From positions 1 to 64,000 of the forward strand of contig JAWNGF010000013.1 in the NCBI GenBank assembly GCA_037039685.1: a stretch of DNA of 64,000 nt, read 5' to 3'. This document shows, piece after piece, positions 12,562 through 24,860 of this stretch; position 1 is the first letter of the stretch, and every line of letters starts with the position of its first letter. The notes beneath the pieces were generated by a model. That model was not told the DNA's origin. It saw only the letters and a program-made list of their open reading frames with translations, and ran no database searches. Source of the stretch: Ceratobasidium sp. AG-K. Taxonomy: Eukaryota > Basidiomycota > Agaricomycetes > Cantharellales > Ceratobasidiaceae. Made by a program: the position numbers and the translations under genes.

Positions 12562-13654
12562 TCACTTTGGATATTGTTTTCCATAAAACGTACAATTTCT
12601 GGGATTACAGGTTTGGTTGGCTAGGGTGGGGTTGTAAAGTTCCATGGTTGGAACCTGTTTTTGGCCGAGTACCGGAGAACCACCTGTGCAAGGACGAATG
12701 GGACCGTGGCTAGGGAAGCAATCCCGGAGAGCTTACCTGGCTGCTTCTTCCCGTAGGGCCGCGAGACATCACCAGTCTTACCTTCTTCACTGGCTCCAGG
12801 AACCGCAATTCTAGGAAGGATTAGTTTGACGTTCATCTCCGCCTGGTGCAGGAACACTCACTGGAAGCCGGCTTTACCATAAGGTTTTAAAACGAACCGA
12901 ATAGGATGATCGACTAGTACAACTTTCGAGTCGAATTTTGAGTCTCCTTTGTAGCCTGCGTATTGCCCCTTCTCTAGATTCCATAACGCCGTAGTGTTGT
13001 CTTGGGTATTCAGGTCTTTCAAACCCCACCATATTGTCATTCGGTCACCGACTCGGCGGAGGAGTTAAAGAGTAGGGGAAAACACATGCTGGCCGAGTCG
13101 GTTGCCCCAATTAGAGTCTATCGCGGACTGATCTTAACCTCTCGGGCCGAGGCGGTCATAAACGCTGGGATGAGCAGCGGGTCGAGGTCGACGAGGCGAT
13201 AGGTGCCCTCGTTTTCGGGAAGAGTTTGGGCAGCGTTGACAAGAGTGATCCTGAGAGCGGGGACAGAGGTGAACTTCGTAGCGAGTGATGGAAACGAGTT
13301 TGCACCTACTGAACGACCTGATTTAAGCTGTTTCGGTCTCGTATGGGGCGCGACGTTCCCGACTTACCGGACAGAATCTTGACTGACACGGATTCTTTGA
13401 TCCTCTCTTCTGATTGAGTTCCTCGGTCAATCATTCCATACGGGATTGATAAGAGCGCGAAGTGTGGTCGGGTGCGCCCTCTTTACGACGTTCCGCAGTG
13501 ACAGCAGCAAACCAAGGGGGAGAATAGCGTCGATTCCATGGCGATGCTGGCTAAATCGTAAAGTGTTTTCCGGGCAGGCGGGATGGAGGACGGCGACAGG
13601 TTCAGACACCTCTTTGGCTGGTGTGGTGGTGGTTTGTTGTTTGGTAAATTTCAT
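12562..13654 (-). CDS. Unrecognised multi-exon protein, divergent from the urease relic
   Basis: A spliced reading frame can be followed on the reverse strand. Likely exons: 13654 downward (start MKFTKQQ), a block ending near 13390 and another near 13145, then about 13046-12862, 12810-12737 and 12683-12562 (stop). The last three are phase-consistent with clear signals (GTGAGT..CCTAG and GTAAGC..GCACAG). Central exons encode ordinary globular-looking sequence (NEGTYRLVDLDP, TALWNLEKGQYAGYKG, VLVDHPIRFVLKPYGKAGF). The spacing of hydrophobic and Trp residues faintly recalls beta-trefoil proteins, but this is only a guess. I cannot name the family. The first exon junctions and one donor (near 13137) are weak, so the gene may be partly decayed. 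Confidence 0.4.
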
Positions 13655-13770
13655 TTGACCAGGGCACAAGCGCCGTTGATCACCTCGGTTCGTCATCGAC
13701 CACGACCACTATTAGAACGGAAACAGCGGCCAATAACGTTATTCTGATTGCTAGCGACTGGTCGGTTGCC
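13655..13770. promoter_or_regulatory. Divergent promoter region shared with the functional urease locus
   Basis: The space between the reverse-strand ATG (13654) and the urease-relic ATG (13771) resembles 36210-36335 in front of the intact urease. Shared pieces include a TTTGGTA.ATTTCAT stretch at the divergent start, ACCACGA, and AACGGCC.ATAAC before the ATG. This indicates that the duplicated segment included the upstream region. No specific factor site was assigned. Confidence 0.35.
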
Positions 13771-14690
13771 ATGAGGTCCGTGTTGCCCATTCGAGTCTGC
13801 CTTTGGCCAACATGTCTCTTGTACAGGTTCCCGCCTTGCCAACACGACAAACCCCTCCTCCGACTTGATTTACTCGCCAACGACGTCTCATTGAAAGTAA
13901 ATCCCAAATGCATCCAAGCGACAGCACTCATGGCTTCTCAATCCCATGAACACGCTCGAGACGGAAAGCATCGCGTCCCCGAGCTCATGAAGCTAGGCAA
14001 GATTAAGCTGATTGGCGTGTGTGCAGCCCAGTGTCCCCACTCTGCTGCATAGAATTCGGACCGAGGAGACGTTTCCTGATAAGTGAGCGCGTCTCGTGGT
14101 CTCGTGGATGATTTCTCATGTTGTGCATAGCGTGTTTCTGTCGATTTCATTCACCCATTTCGTTCGACCCGGGCGACCTCTTGATTCCACTCCATGAGTC
14201 GCTCGTTCCCATCCCGTCGAATGAATTGTTCGCGCCAGAAGGGCGTCTGCTGTACGCGACTTGTGCTGCTACGGGGACTGCGGTCGCGCATCAGGACCCT
14301 ATCACGCTCAATCGAGAACGGAGGAGATCGCGAGTCGGGTCACGAACAAGTGGAATCGACTCATTTAGGTACGTCAGTATACCACCTTCTCGGACGTGTG
14401 CTAAGTGTCGAGTAGGTTGGCCCTTCCCGTCAGTTTATCGAAACCGACCCTTCCTTTGACGTGGACTGAGCAAAGCTCGTGAACGGCAACTTGACATCCT
14501 GCTAGCGCCGCGGCGTGATTCCAGCCGGGACGCACAAAGAGGGCCAACTGACGGAGTATCGGTAGCGTCCGGATTGTCCCTGGCGGTGGCAGTCTCGCGG
14601 CTGGTGTGCTTTGTGCCTTGTGCCGAAGAAGCTGACGATCAACAAGCAAAGCGCAACTTACGCGACTTTCCTAGTGACATAAAACGCCCC
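13771..14690 (+). pseudogene. Decayed 5' fragment of a urease gene
   Basis: This is a broken copy of the N-terminal third of the urease at 36336-39526. Conserved features in order: ATGAG followed by a GT..CAG first intron at the identical position; QHDKPLL then ATALMASQSHEHARDGKH (gamma-subunit-like region); FDPGDLLIPLHESLVPIPSN.LF (beta-subunit-like region); IETDPSF, a VIPAGT piece and a VSIG..I..GGGSLAAG-like piece; finally KAQLTR near 14665. Stops (first near 14050) and frameshifts occur throughout. Nothing matching the nickel-binding alpha domain follows. Because intron positions are retained, this arose by DNA duplication, not retroposition. It cannot encode active urease. Confidence 0.82.
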
Positions 14691-16689
14691 AACCGTTGCT
14701 GAACTTCGAACCAAATTGTGCGGGAGGCACGGAGTGGGCTTGAACCTGCTCTTGAGGGCTGTGTTGCAGGGGAGATCCTGGGCTTGGGCTGAGGTGGGCG
14801 GATTTCGTGAGACGGTGGTTATGGCGACCCGGGATGGCGGCCGATTATTCTTGTGGGATGGATCGTACAGGGAGGCGGACAAACATTGAGTGGCGGTAAG
14901 TTACGATTCAGTCTTTCAAAAGTTATGCTGAATTAGTTTATAGACAAAGTTGTTCGCAAACGCATGAACTAGCTACAAATGGACCCATGCTCGAGCACTT
15001 GATTCCTTGAAGACGAATTCTCCGGTCGCGAAGTTTCACGCCAAGATCGACATTGCCTACTCAAAACAATCGACGCGCAAACTCAAGACGCCTATCCAAC
15101 GACGACTGGAACGAATCCAGCACGCATTCCACGTGCGCATCGTTCCCGGGAACTCTACATCCAGAGAAAGGATGGCTACTGCTTCATCGTCTCGCAGCAC
15201 ACTCTCGGTCTCGGGCGCGTTCTGTTTCTGCTCCTGCGATCGCACCCTCTCTTTCAACTCCCGGCTTGCGGCAAAGCTGCATTCAAGTTTACGGCTCAAA
15301 CCAAACCTCGAACCAGTTTCCAAGGCTCTACCCGAATTGTGACCGGTTCCCCTCAACCAGTATTGCGCCTGGTGCCCTGCTCAAGCAGATTTCGTCCTCG
15401 CTACGACCCCAGTTTGGTGGAACATGGAGGCAAAGTTGGGTTGTTGGTCAGGATATGGCGCTAGGAGTATATTTGGGTGTCATTTATTATAAGGCGGGTG
15501 CCCCGTATGTCTAACTCTAGCCGAGTCACGTCATGGTTGTCTACGTTTTGGCTTCTACAGAGTGAACATTGAAAGATGATGCATCTAAGCCATCCTGGCT
15601 TACAGGCGCGAACTGGGTGAACCCCTTGAACGATGAAAATCCGATACACCAAGGCTGCGCCAGGGATCCTCGAGGCAATGTAAGCATATACTGCGCAGGT
15701 CGCGTTGCCTTGTACCTAACACACTCTCGGTCCAGTGATACTCAAAACCCGCCCCGGAATCCAATCCGAAATATGCACTACCGTTCATGAATATCCAGCG
15801 ACAATCGAGATTATCACAAAGCATCGCTGGCGAGCGTGTGAGCTGGAACATACGTTTCCCACAGGCAACCAAAGTCAGGCAGTCATACTCGGAACACTAG
15901 TGCGCACGTCAATATCTAGGCGATGGCCGCATCCAGGTCCCAGCGCGCTCCAACTCCGGCTTGGAATCAGCCACCCAAGGGGAGCTCACCTTGAGCAGAG
16001 CCTCACTTCACATTCTTCCCCAATTATGCCGGCTCGGTCGTGTCAAACCTCGCTCCCAGCTAGCGATGGCCAAGTCCGAGCTGATGGGCAGGCCAGTCGG
16101 TGGCGTGCGATTTTTCGGAAGCCAAGGCGCGGGATGTAGTATTGGGTGGATATGATACGAATCCGGGCAGACGATGCATGGACAGAATAATATGCATGAG
16201 GGTAGTGCATCGTAGGATTGTCATAGGGTTGTTTTGGGGCGCGTTTCATATCGTACCTGTCATCAACGTCTGGTGCCAGCGTAGATGTACCTCCATGTAT
16301 GTCTCGCTGAATATAGAGCCATGACGCATATACATTGGTGAGCTAAACAAGACCTGTACATAGGTCAGCCATTCAACAACGTGCGTATATCAGACCCTTT
16401 TAACAGACGATTTACGAGATTAGGCAGCCACGCAAAAAACCATGTGAATGCACGCCCTACCAGATAATGGATCGGCATCGCCGGCAATCCCGGAGCATCC
16501 AGGAACGTCGATCGACGCTGACATGGAAGTGCGATGAGACCCTTGAGTTGATGTTCATTCCGCATCAAAACCCTTATATTTGCGCTGATCGAATGAACAC
16601 CGGAGCACAGATATCATACGATTGTAACTGGGACATGGAAAATAGGAGGGAAGAACAGGCAAAATGAACAAAAGGCAGTGATGGGCTGG
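14691..16689. other. No intact gene; possible relics
   Basis: A forward stretch with one well-formed intron-like interval (GTAAGC at about 15682 to CCAG at about 15735, with a CTAAC branch) lies between open frames, but no joined frame avoids stops. About 16490-16690 resembles the 3' flank of the second NACHT-WD40 gene (30110-30324). Nothing else is recognised. Confidence 0.35.
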
Positions 16690-19600
16690 CTAGAACGAAG
16701 CTGACTCTGATGACACACCATAGCACTCGTGCCACCGATTGCCCAGCAGCGTGGAGTGGTCGATTTGAGTCGTGCAATCGGCGTTCATCACGATGGGGTT
16801 GGCAGCAGTCAGGAAACCAAATCTGGCGCGCAGATCGGACGGCACCCAAAAGAGCCGCTGCGAGTGCGAGTTGGTTAGCCACCCGTCGTCATCGATGGAC
16901 CAGTCATTGGAGGATGGGCTTGCTTGGATTATGGCAGCTAGATTCCAAACGCGGATGGTGCGATCAAATGAGCCAGAGATGATAAGGGTGCCGTCGGGGG
17001 AGAATGCAGCCGACCCGACGCTATCTGTGTGTCGCTCGAGTGGACCGGCTACCACTGTGCCGCTCTCCACATCCCACACTCGCACCGTTCGATCCACAGA
17101 ACCGGACACGATGCGCGTTCCATCGGGTGAGAAGGCGACGGAGGAAACCCATTTGGTATGACCCGTGAACGGACCATGCATTACCGCACCGTCACGCACG
17201 TCCAGTACCAGGATGGAAAGGTCCCTTGACCCGGACACGAGTCGCGTCCCGTCGGGTGAAAACGCTACGCAGCATACAATGCCCTTGTGAGCCTCGGATG
17301 CCCAGAGTACAGCCCCATCGTTGGCGTCCCACATTCGGACCGTGTAGTCCCAGGAACCAGAGACGAGGCGGGCGCCATCGGGCGAGAACGCGATCGATGC
17401 GACAAGGTTGGTGTGGCCCCTGAATGGATCGGCAACCGATTCGCCGGTTTGCGAGTTCCACATTCGAATGGTCATATCGGAGGAGCCGGATGCAATTCGA
17501 CTTCCGTCGGGCGAGAATACAACCCACTTGACCGAATCCGTGTGCCCTTCGATCGGACTGATAAGTACAGCACCGGTGGACGCGTCCCATGTTCGTAGGG
17601 TGCGATCACGAGAACCAGACACGATGCGTGCACCGTCATGCGAAAATGCCACCGAGTTGACTATGTCGGCGTGACCTTGAAGTGGACCGGCGACAAGTGC
17701 GCCACTTTGCGTGTCCCAGATGCAGATCGTGTGGTCGCTGGAGCCAGATGCAGCACGGGTGCCGCTGGGTGACAAGGCAACAGACCGGATGACGCGAGTG
17801 TGTCCCGTTGGCTGCATAGTGCCTGTTGTGCTGTGGCGTGCGTCCCATACAAAGATTGTGTGGTCATCAGAACCAGATAAAATGCGAGTGCCGTCCGCCG
17901 TGAATAACACTGAATTGACATAGCTGCCGTGTCCGTGCCCCATAAATGCTCCAGCTGCCAATATCCCACTCAAAGCCTCCCATACCCGGATTGTTCCATC
18001 CCATGAGCCCGATACAATTTGGGTGCCATTGGGCGAGAAAGAAACGCATGAGACAGTATTGGTGTGATTCGCAAACGGACCGGCCAGCAACGTGCCATTT
18101 GACATATCCCACACTCGAACCATTTGATCTGCAGAGCCAGACACCAGCCGGTGCCCATCCCTAGAATACGCAACGGACCACACGGCATCTGTATGTCCCT
18201 CAAGCTGCAGCTGCGCCATCAAGCTATTCTTCCAGTCCCAGACTCGAATAGTAGTGTCATACGACCCAGATGCAAGATGCTGTCCGTCTGGTGAGAACGC
18301 AATCGACATCACATAGTTTTGATGCCCGTGGAGTGGATCGCCGACTAGGGCACCTGAGTGCACGTCCCATATTTGGACAGTACGGTCTTCTGAACCGGAA
18401 GCAAGGTGAAAACCATCGGGTGAAAATGCGATAGAACGGATTATTTGGCTACCGTGACCGCGAAGCGGCCCAGTAATCAGCTCTCCTTTTTGGGCGTGCC
18501 AAATTCGAATTGTATTGTCCCAGGAGCCGGACGCAATGAAAGCATCGTTTGAAGAGTACGCGACCGACCAGACTATGTTTTCGTGACCTTTAAGTGGTCC
18601 TAGGATGCGCGTGCCGCTAGCCACATCCCAGACGCTCACTTCGTGGTTACCCGAGCCAGAGACAACGCGCTTGCCGTCTTTAGTGAGAGCCAAGCTCTTC
18701 ACGCTACTCCCAACAGCCCAAGTTGCCAGTGGTGATTTTCCTCTGGCCTCCATCCCGGGACCCTCGACTCGTATCAGACCTCTCATCCGAGGCCAGTAGG
18801 TTTGCCATACCCGATTCTGCCGTGACATGAACGGGAGCACGGATAGGTATATATGCGGTGTGCTCAAGGAGCAGGCGTTCGCCGCAAAGCTGGTAACAAA
18901 GTTGCGAGCGTCGTGGGCAAAGTCCATAAGCTCAATAAGGTTGCAAGCCTGCTACCTCTCAGCGGAATCCCACATCGACTGGACAATCCGTACTCACCAG
19001 TAGCCAGTCTACCACTTTACTTAGCATTCCCTCGCCATAGCTACTCCATTGCTTCAGGCTTAGCACCTCCATCCAGAAAAGCAGATGGTGCTGCAGAAAC
19101 CTCCCGAGGAGAGATAAAAGCTCTGTTGAAGATTGCGTGCTAACCACGTGGTCGGACCAGTACTGGCATGCATAGAAAAGCCCAGGCGATATACTCTCCC
19201 GGACCCGGGTCTCCAGATCAGGCACCTCTCGATCGAGTTGGTAGGAGGTCTCAATGTTGCATATGTTGAACCGTAGCAGTCGATCCATATGGCTAAAGCA
19301 GCGGAGTACAAGGTATCTGTTATGGTCATGGGGGTCACAGAAAAACTCCCGGGAACGGTCCTGAGTGAGAAGAAAGTCGGTGAACGAAGCATGCAGCACA
19401 GAGACGGCGTCTGTGCCATCTGATGTGTGGAGAACCGATTGCAAGGATTGGATCGCCAACGTCACCTGCTGCTCAGTACCGATGGCCAGTAGCTCGGAGA
19501 GCGTGGCAGGGCTCAACGATTCTCGTGCACATACGACGGTCCGAAGAACTCGTCGCCGCCTTTCGACTTCTTTCTTTTCTAGCACATCTTTGTCCAGCGC

Positions 19601-21376
19601 CTTCGCAAGGATCGTCCTGTATAGGCTGTCGAGCTCCTTGTAGTGTATGTCTCCACCACCATTGTGATTGCCTAGTACATTGTGCAAGCGCTCTTGTCTA
19701 TCGACTGCGTTGTGGTTCATAGCGATATATCGAACGGCTGTAGCCGCAAAAATGAATAAGCTACCAGCGAGAGAGCAGAGTCGATCAATGTCGGACTCAG
19801 AAATCTGAACGGACTTCAGCCCCTCGACGAGGTATGTCTTGATGTCTGCCTGTACCAAGGCCTTCTTGATAGTGTGTAGTTGAAGAATGGGGCGCCAGGC
19901 GCCATCACGCGCCGTCATACTATCAGAGATTGTAGGCTCGGGCCGACTGGTGATGAAGAACTTGATTGGTAGGTCGCCACTGTTCTGAAGGAGCATTTCG
20001 AGTATGGATTTCGTTCCATCCAGGTCGGTACACTCGTCCAACCCATCGATCATCACGATCACATCCTTGGGCATTGCCTGTCCGATTTTTGTCAACGGTT
20101 TCGTAATCAGATGCTTGAACTGCGTGATGATACTGCGCTTCGCGACGTCCGGGTCGTCGGTCAGCTCGTTGCATAGCGCCTGTCGATATGGGTTCGAGTA
20201 GCGCCCGAGCTGGTAGGCAATTGTTGGTACAATCTTGTTGACGTCTCGGCAGTCTGGCGAGTTGCGCGAGCAAAAGAAGCTGGCTCCGAGCTGCTTGGCC
20301 TCGTGGAGCATCTCGCATAGGGTATAAGCAATGGTGGTTTTACCGGTACCGGCCATTCCGTTCATCCAGTATATCCTTGTGACATCGTCCTCGCATGCCC
20401 AGAGCCACACATCCTCAAGGATCTGCACTCGAGTGTTCTTGGTGCATCTAAATCGCTTTGTGACCACGGCGGAAAGCGCTGCGTCATAGTGCGCCTCATG
20501 TGCGGGGAGGAGATCCTTGAGCTGTGTGTTCTAATAATCCGAAGTGTCTTTGTATCGTTGAATGGTGTATGTAGTTGAAAACGCACCATCTGCTGCTCGC
20601 GAATTTCGTCCCAGGTACTCAGTGAGATATCCGCCTGCCAAATTTCAGATTCATCCAGTCGCACTCTGTGGTCGCTCACCTGTAAGTGCTGGAACAGCGC
20701 TCCAATCCGTTGGTAGCACCTCCGCACATCTTCTTCATCATTCTTTGCCATAGCCAGCCGACTGAGCCTCGTCCGATCCTGCTGCCGTTTGATGTACATT
20801 GTCTGTTCTCTGATAGCACTGTTCCGATGATCAATTAACTCTAATCGGAGACAGAGCACCTCACGCACCGAGCAACGTTTGCAACAGAATACGACACATT
20901 TCGTGGGTTTGACCCTACGGCGTGTTTCTGCAGCAGGGTAGCCAGGTGTGTAAGATTCAATATTATCTCTTCGTACGCTTGGCGGTTGTGCTCTTCCACC
21001 TGCATAGTATCGTCGTTTGACTCGTATCGCATACCCTGGAAGCATAGGATCGCACCTGTAAATAGGTAATACACTACAGTAGCCCTCCCACAGCTAGTTG
21101 TATAGGCGGTAGCCCGGCCAGACTGGGCTCAAGCAACATGAGAATCTGTTTTAGCGTGTCGATTGTTGCCATGTGTTCTATTTTTCCTTCCTGAGGAGCG
21201 CTTTCTGTAACCGGCGGCATGGTCGGCGCTGGAGCAACCTCGGCGGACACGATCTCGGTTGGTAGGGCGATGTCATCTGCAGAGGGAGTCGAGGTGTGGG
21301 ATACATTGCGCGATTTGGTGCGTGGCAGGCAGCTACGAAACAGGTCGGATAATCGCGATTTTGGTTCGGACGCCAT
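16690..21376 (-). CDS. NACHT-WD40 (NWD, HET-E-like) NLR-type protein, copy 1; possible N-terminal nonsense
   Basis: STAND NTPase of the fungal NLR-like class. In fungi, such proteins are linked to non-self recognition and programmed cell death. Exons: 21376-21056, 20999-20869, 20818-20680, 20634-20587, 20530-18998 and 18948-16690. The N-terminal exons (about 210 aa) are an unrecognised effector-like region. The fifth exon is the NACHT domain: Walker A GMAGTGKTT, Walker B IVMIDGLDECTD, and the expected S-R-P sensor-like SRPEP. The last exon encodes 14 WD40 repeats (S.DG...SGS.D.T.R.WD), enough for two seven-bladed propellers. Exons 2-5 match copy 2 exactly in length (131, 139, 48, 1533 nt). 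Oddity: exon 1, aligned to copy 2, contains an in-frame TAG at 21074-21076. No splice choice I found avoids it while keeping frame, so translation may start later or the gene may be broken. Confidence 0.82.
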
Positions 21377-22280
21377 TGCTACCAGCGGGTCGAGTCAAGC
21401 GGGGTGCAGGGTGAAGTCCGTCGCAAGGGAATGCCACAAAAACCCCGTTTACTGATGTACTATCTTTCAAAAACGCCCTCAAGACGAGGCTATAACCGCT
21501 TGGGTACAGTAAGGGGGTTGCGCGTCGGAAGGATGCACTGACGATATCGATCGCGATTGAAGCACAAGCGCCATCTCGGTTTCGGCGCTTAGCACGCATA
21601 TCTCGTATCGTTTCTCACGCATACAACTTAGGCCGCGCTTCATTTAACTTCGAGTAGGTAACTCTAGTTAATCAATCACGGGTAGGACAGGGTGGGGGGA
21701 GTTTTTTGTATCATTTTTTTCTTCGACAGTGACGAGTGTATGGTCGAGTGATGCCACGACAATCGAGTCAACCCATGATTACTCCGAGCCTAACGCATCC
21801 CTCATTCACCATCCCTGTGACCAGTTAAGATATGTGCCAATGGATTGTGAGTTTTTTCCGGTCAAAGGCTTATAAGTACCCAATTGTAATGGTTATCCAA
21901 CGGTACAGCTATCATTGTGATACGCTGCCACGAACATTGGTTGCACCACATGACCAAAAATTGCGCATCTGCCCAGACTGGCCGAACGACAAGTACTCTG
22001 GGCATAAAAATAATCTTGTAGTTACATATTTAGTACCCGATTATGATTGATAAATGTGCAAGCAAATCAGGCGGGAGAATGAGGAGATACAATCTAACAA
22101 AGCTTGGGTTTGTTACAACCATTTTTCTTCCCGAGGGCGGCAAGATAAAGGTCGGAAATTTACTGAGATGAAACTCGACACAAAATTATCATATAATAGT
22201 TTATGTATGGGGGACTGTGGCAGAATACAAGCCTACACTTAGTGGGAGCAAATACGCAGTGTTAGAGACGGTGTGAGTTC
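21377..22280. other. No gene recognised
   Basis: This should contain the promoter of the NACHT-WD40 gene ending at 21376. The frames at 21832-22242 have no motif or paralogue. Confidence 0.4.
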
Positions 22281-22980
22281 AAGAAGACCGGGCCATTCCC
22301 TTGTTGATACTGCACCACATACTGGGAACCAGGGAATGGTGCGTTAGTAAAGATTTCCTGCAGAACTGAATGGATTCTCGATATGCAGCAACGGTTCCAC
22401 TTGAGGAGCTATTTCAGCTCGATTAGGGGAAACATCAGTTTTCGACATAACTGGCTGAAATTAAATGCGCATTTGCGCAACAGCCAGGGCAGCGATCCTC
22501 ACGAAATTCAGTAGACAAATACTCTTAATGTATGAAATCCCATGTACCGAGTTTCAAGTTATTTGCTCAAAAACAAAGGTCATGGTCCACCAGACAAATT
22601 GAAACTCTTTTGTGAAATATTACTTTTCTATTGACAACATAGTCAGTTTGGCATTACTCCGTCTGGTTCCCTGTAAAGTGCTGACTGTGTTTAAGCAAAT
22701 AACTGGAAACTTGGTACATGGTATCGCATACATTAAGCGTATCTGTCTACTGAATTTCGTGAGGATCGCTGCCTTGGCTGTCGCGCAAATGCGCATTTAA
22801 TTCCAGCCAGTTTTGTCGAAAACTGATGTTTCCCCTAATCGAGCTGAAATAGCTCATCAAATGAAACCGTTGCTTCATATCGAGAATCCATTCAGTTCTG
22901 CAGGAAATCTTTACTAACGCACCATTCCCTGGTTCCCAGTTTGTGGTGAAGCATCAACAAGGGAATGGCCCAGCCTTCTT
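22281..22980. repeat. Large inverted repeat (about 300-bp arms), foldback/MITE-like
   Basis: The left arm 22281-22580 and right arm 22681-22980 are reverse complements over essentially their full length, with scattered mismatches and a loop of about 100 bp. Terminal part: AAGAAG...GGGCCATTCCCTTG on the left, matched by CAAGGGAATGGCC...CTTCTT on the right. Inner parts also pair (ACGAAATTCAGTAGACA; CAGTTTTCGACA). No coding frame of note spans it, and no clear target-site duplication was found. It could be a non-autonomous foldback or MITE-type element. Transcribed, it would form a long hairpin RNA. Confidence 0.85.
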
Positions 22981-23340
22981 TAGGGTTGAGACACTTGTCC
23001 TCAGTAAAAACTACAGGGGTAATCAGTGCGAATTAGCACAAATCAGAGTATTAGGCCCAGAGTGCACCCCCTCTCTCCTGTAGGTAGGGAGTTCAAGGGT
23101 ACTTCTGACAGCAATTAGAACCTGGATTGTGGATTCTTGCTCTTGATAATCAGGATGCAGCACGGTATGACCCAACAGTTGTAGCTGCTCTGAAGAACAT
23201 ATGGCCGATTGGAGTTCGTGCGTGCATGGTGGCATCTGCAACTACTGCATTTGTCCTAATTGTAAGTCTCTTTTATTGATACTACCCGCACACTCGTACA
23301 AGTTAACAAATATCACTGCTTATCCCAGCTATGGTCATCT
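22981..23340. other. Short space after the inverted repeat
   Basis: No gene is recognised. Any upstream exons of the degenerate membrane-protein gene at 23341 would lie here but could not be identified. Confidence 0.35.
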
Positions 23341-24136
23341 TTGACAAATAAACCACTGCCCGTCCAGGTTATTGACTCGGCACTTCAGCTACCGGCTCTC
23401 ACTCCCGCGCTGAAAATAATGTTCAGCGGCTCACTGAAGTCCCTCATGATCCCCACCCTAGCGACTCTCAATGTTCTCTCTTACGCGGCTGTGACTGTCA
23501 TTGCTCCCGCAGCGCTTGCGATAGTCCCAATGGTCCCCAAGCCTACCACCTTGAGTGTACCAACCGTCAATCTCGCCTTGAACTCTGAACAGTTCGCTGT
23601 GATGAGCGAGAGTTGGCATTACCTTCGCCCTCGATCGGAGTTCCTGTTATCTTTGCATGAGACACTTAGTTTGAGAAACATCACCCCTTGGACCGCCCCT
23701 TCTGGATGCAACTCGGGATGTGAATACAACGTAACCTATCGTTCCCCTGCCTTTAAATGCACCAAATATACCCCTACTACATCTTTGTCATGGTCTGACC
23801 CACGAGTTCGAGTATTCTACAGTGCTAAACTTCAGCTCTCCAATACCCCCCCCAGTGTTTGATGTAGCAATATCGCCATCGTCTGGCTCCCGTTTTGCTC
23901 CTTTGAGCGACGCTCTCAATATGAATATGTCTCCCCAGGGAGCAAGATGTACTTTCCACGAGGGAATACATACTGCAAACGTTAAGTTTGTAAATGGAAC
24001 TGGTTACCTGCATGTCGTCAACACCACTGTCTTGGCCAATCATATCCTCATGGTGTACGATTGGCCAGGTGTGGCGACCAACACTAGACGGGTAGGCACA
24101 GCGCCAGAAGGAGTCATTGGTGTGAATCAAATTTAA
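23341..24136 (+). pseudogene. Frameshifted membrane/secreted-type protein of a fungal-specific family
   Basis: Two forward frames (23341-23862 and 23822-24136) form one protein interrupted at a run of eight C residues (23846-23853); losing one C joins ...KLQLSNTPP to VFDVAISPS. Features resemble agaricomycete polytopic membrane proteins with a large lumenal/extracellular domain: a hydrophobic stretch with V.APAALAIVP, a CNSGCEYNVTY..PAF.C motif with paired cysteines, and later a CTFH...T.NVKFVNG block with N-glycosylation-like sites. The start and the missing C-terminal helices are unresolved; a further frame (24244-24501) contains another C-rich run. Either a pseudogene or a homopolymer sequencing error. 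Confidence 0.5.
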
Positions 24137-24860
24137 TCCTAACTTATCCGCATATATGCTGCAAATACCCAAATCCATTACAGGCAGACAGAAAAGCGCA
24201 TTCAAGCTACGAATATGGCTATTATGTGTCATAACTATGATATATGGTCTCAACAGCACCAGTACGCTATCTAATAGCGGACGTGGCTGAAGCCGCGTTC
24301 CGCTACCATCACCCCAGCCTACAATACCTGCCCCAAATTCTCATATCAACCAGTAGATCACGCCCGACCAAGAACCGCCCCCCCCCCTCTGAAGTCGAAA
24401 GAACCCATATGGATCGAGACCGCGGTTTGGTGCTGGTGGCTGAGGAGGTTATCGACATCGTTAGTAAACCTGTGTGGTGGTATAGTCCCCAAATGGTTTG
24501 ATATGAAAACAGGTCCTCCGAACTAACTTCGCCACTCCTTAATCAATGGAGCGTGGAGTTACCAAGTGACGTACCATTCAACCAAGGGAGACGAATAAAC
24601 CAGGAGAACGCAACCGATAGTTTCCAATCGTGAGTAAGAATCTGCGCAATACTTCACATAAACAACCTACCAAAACAGTCATGGGACACGCTCGTTTCTG
24701 CCGCACATCCGTTCAGCAACACCGAGACGAGAAAAGTCAATAGGCGTTCGAGCAATAAAAACGTGACTCAGTCGCGAGTTCAAATAGCCCTAAGATTGCT
24801 ACAAGTTAGGACAGTGCATGAGAATGGTTGTAGAGTTCAAGGTACTAACACGTCACCGAG
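24137..24860. other. Tail of degenerate gene, then no gene recognised
   Basis: 24244-24501 is open on the forward strand and may be the decayed 3' part of the preceding membrane-protein gene. The remainder is unassigned. Confidence 0.3.

Noticed and set aside
15007..15514. Overlapping forward frames of 111 and 153 codons
   Set aside because: No motif, paralogue or splice partner; composition is like non-coding sequence.
17192..18203. Many open frames inside the WD40 exons (also 30641-32332)
   Set aside because: They are alternate-frame shadows of a repetitive coding exon and show only frame-shifted copies of the WD40 repeat.
20362..21045. A single 227-codon reverse frame at the NACHT gene 5' end
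   Set aside because: Comparison with copy 2 shows that only parts of it are exons, separated by introns with clear signals; the remainder is intronic.
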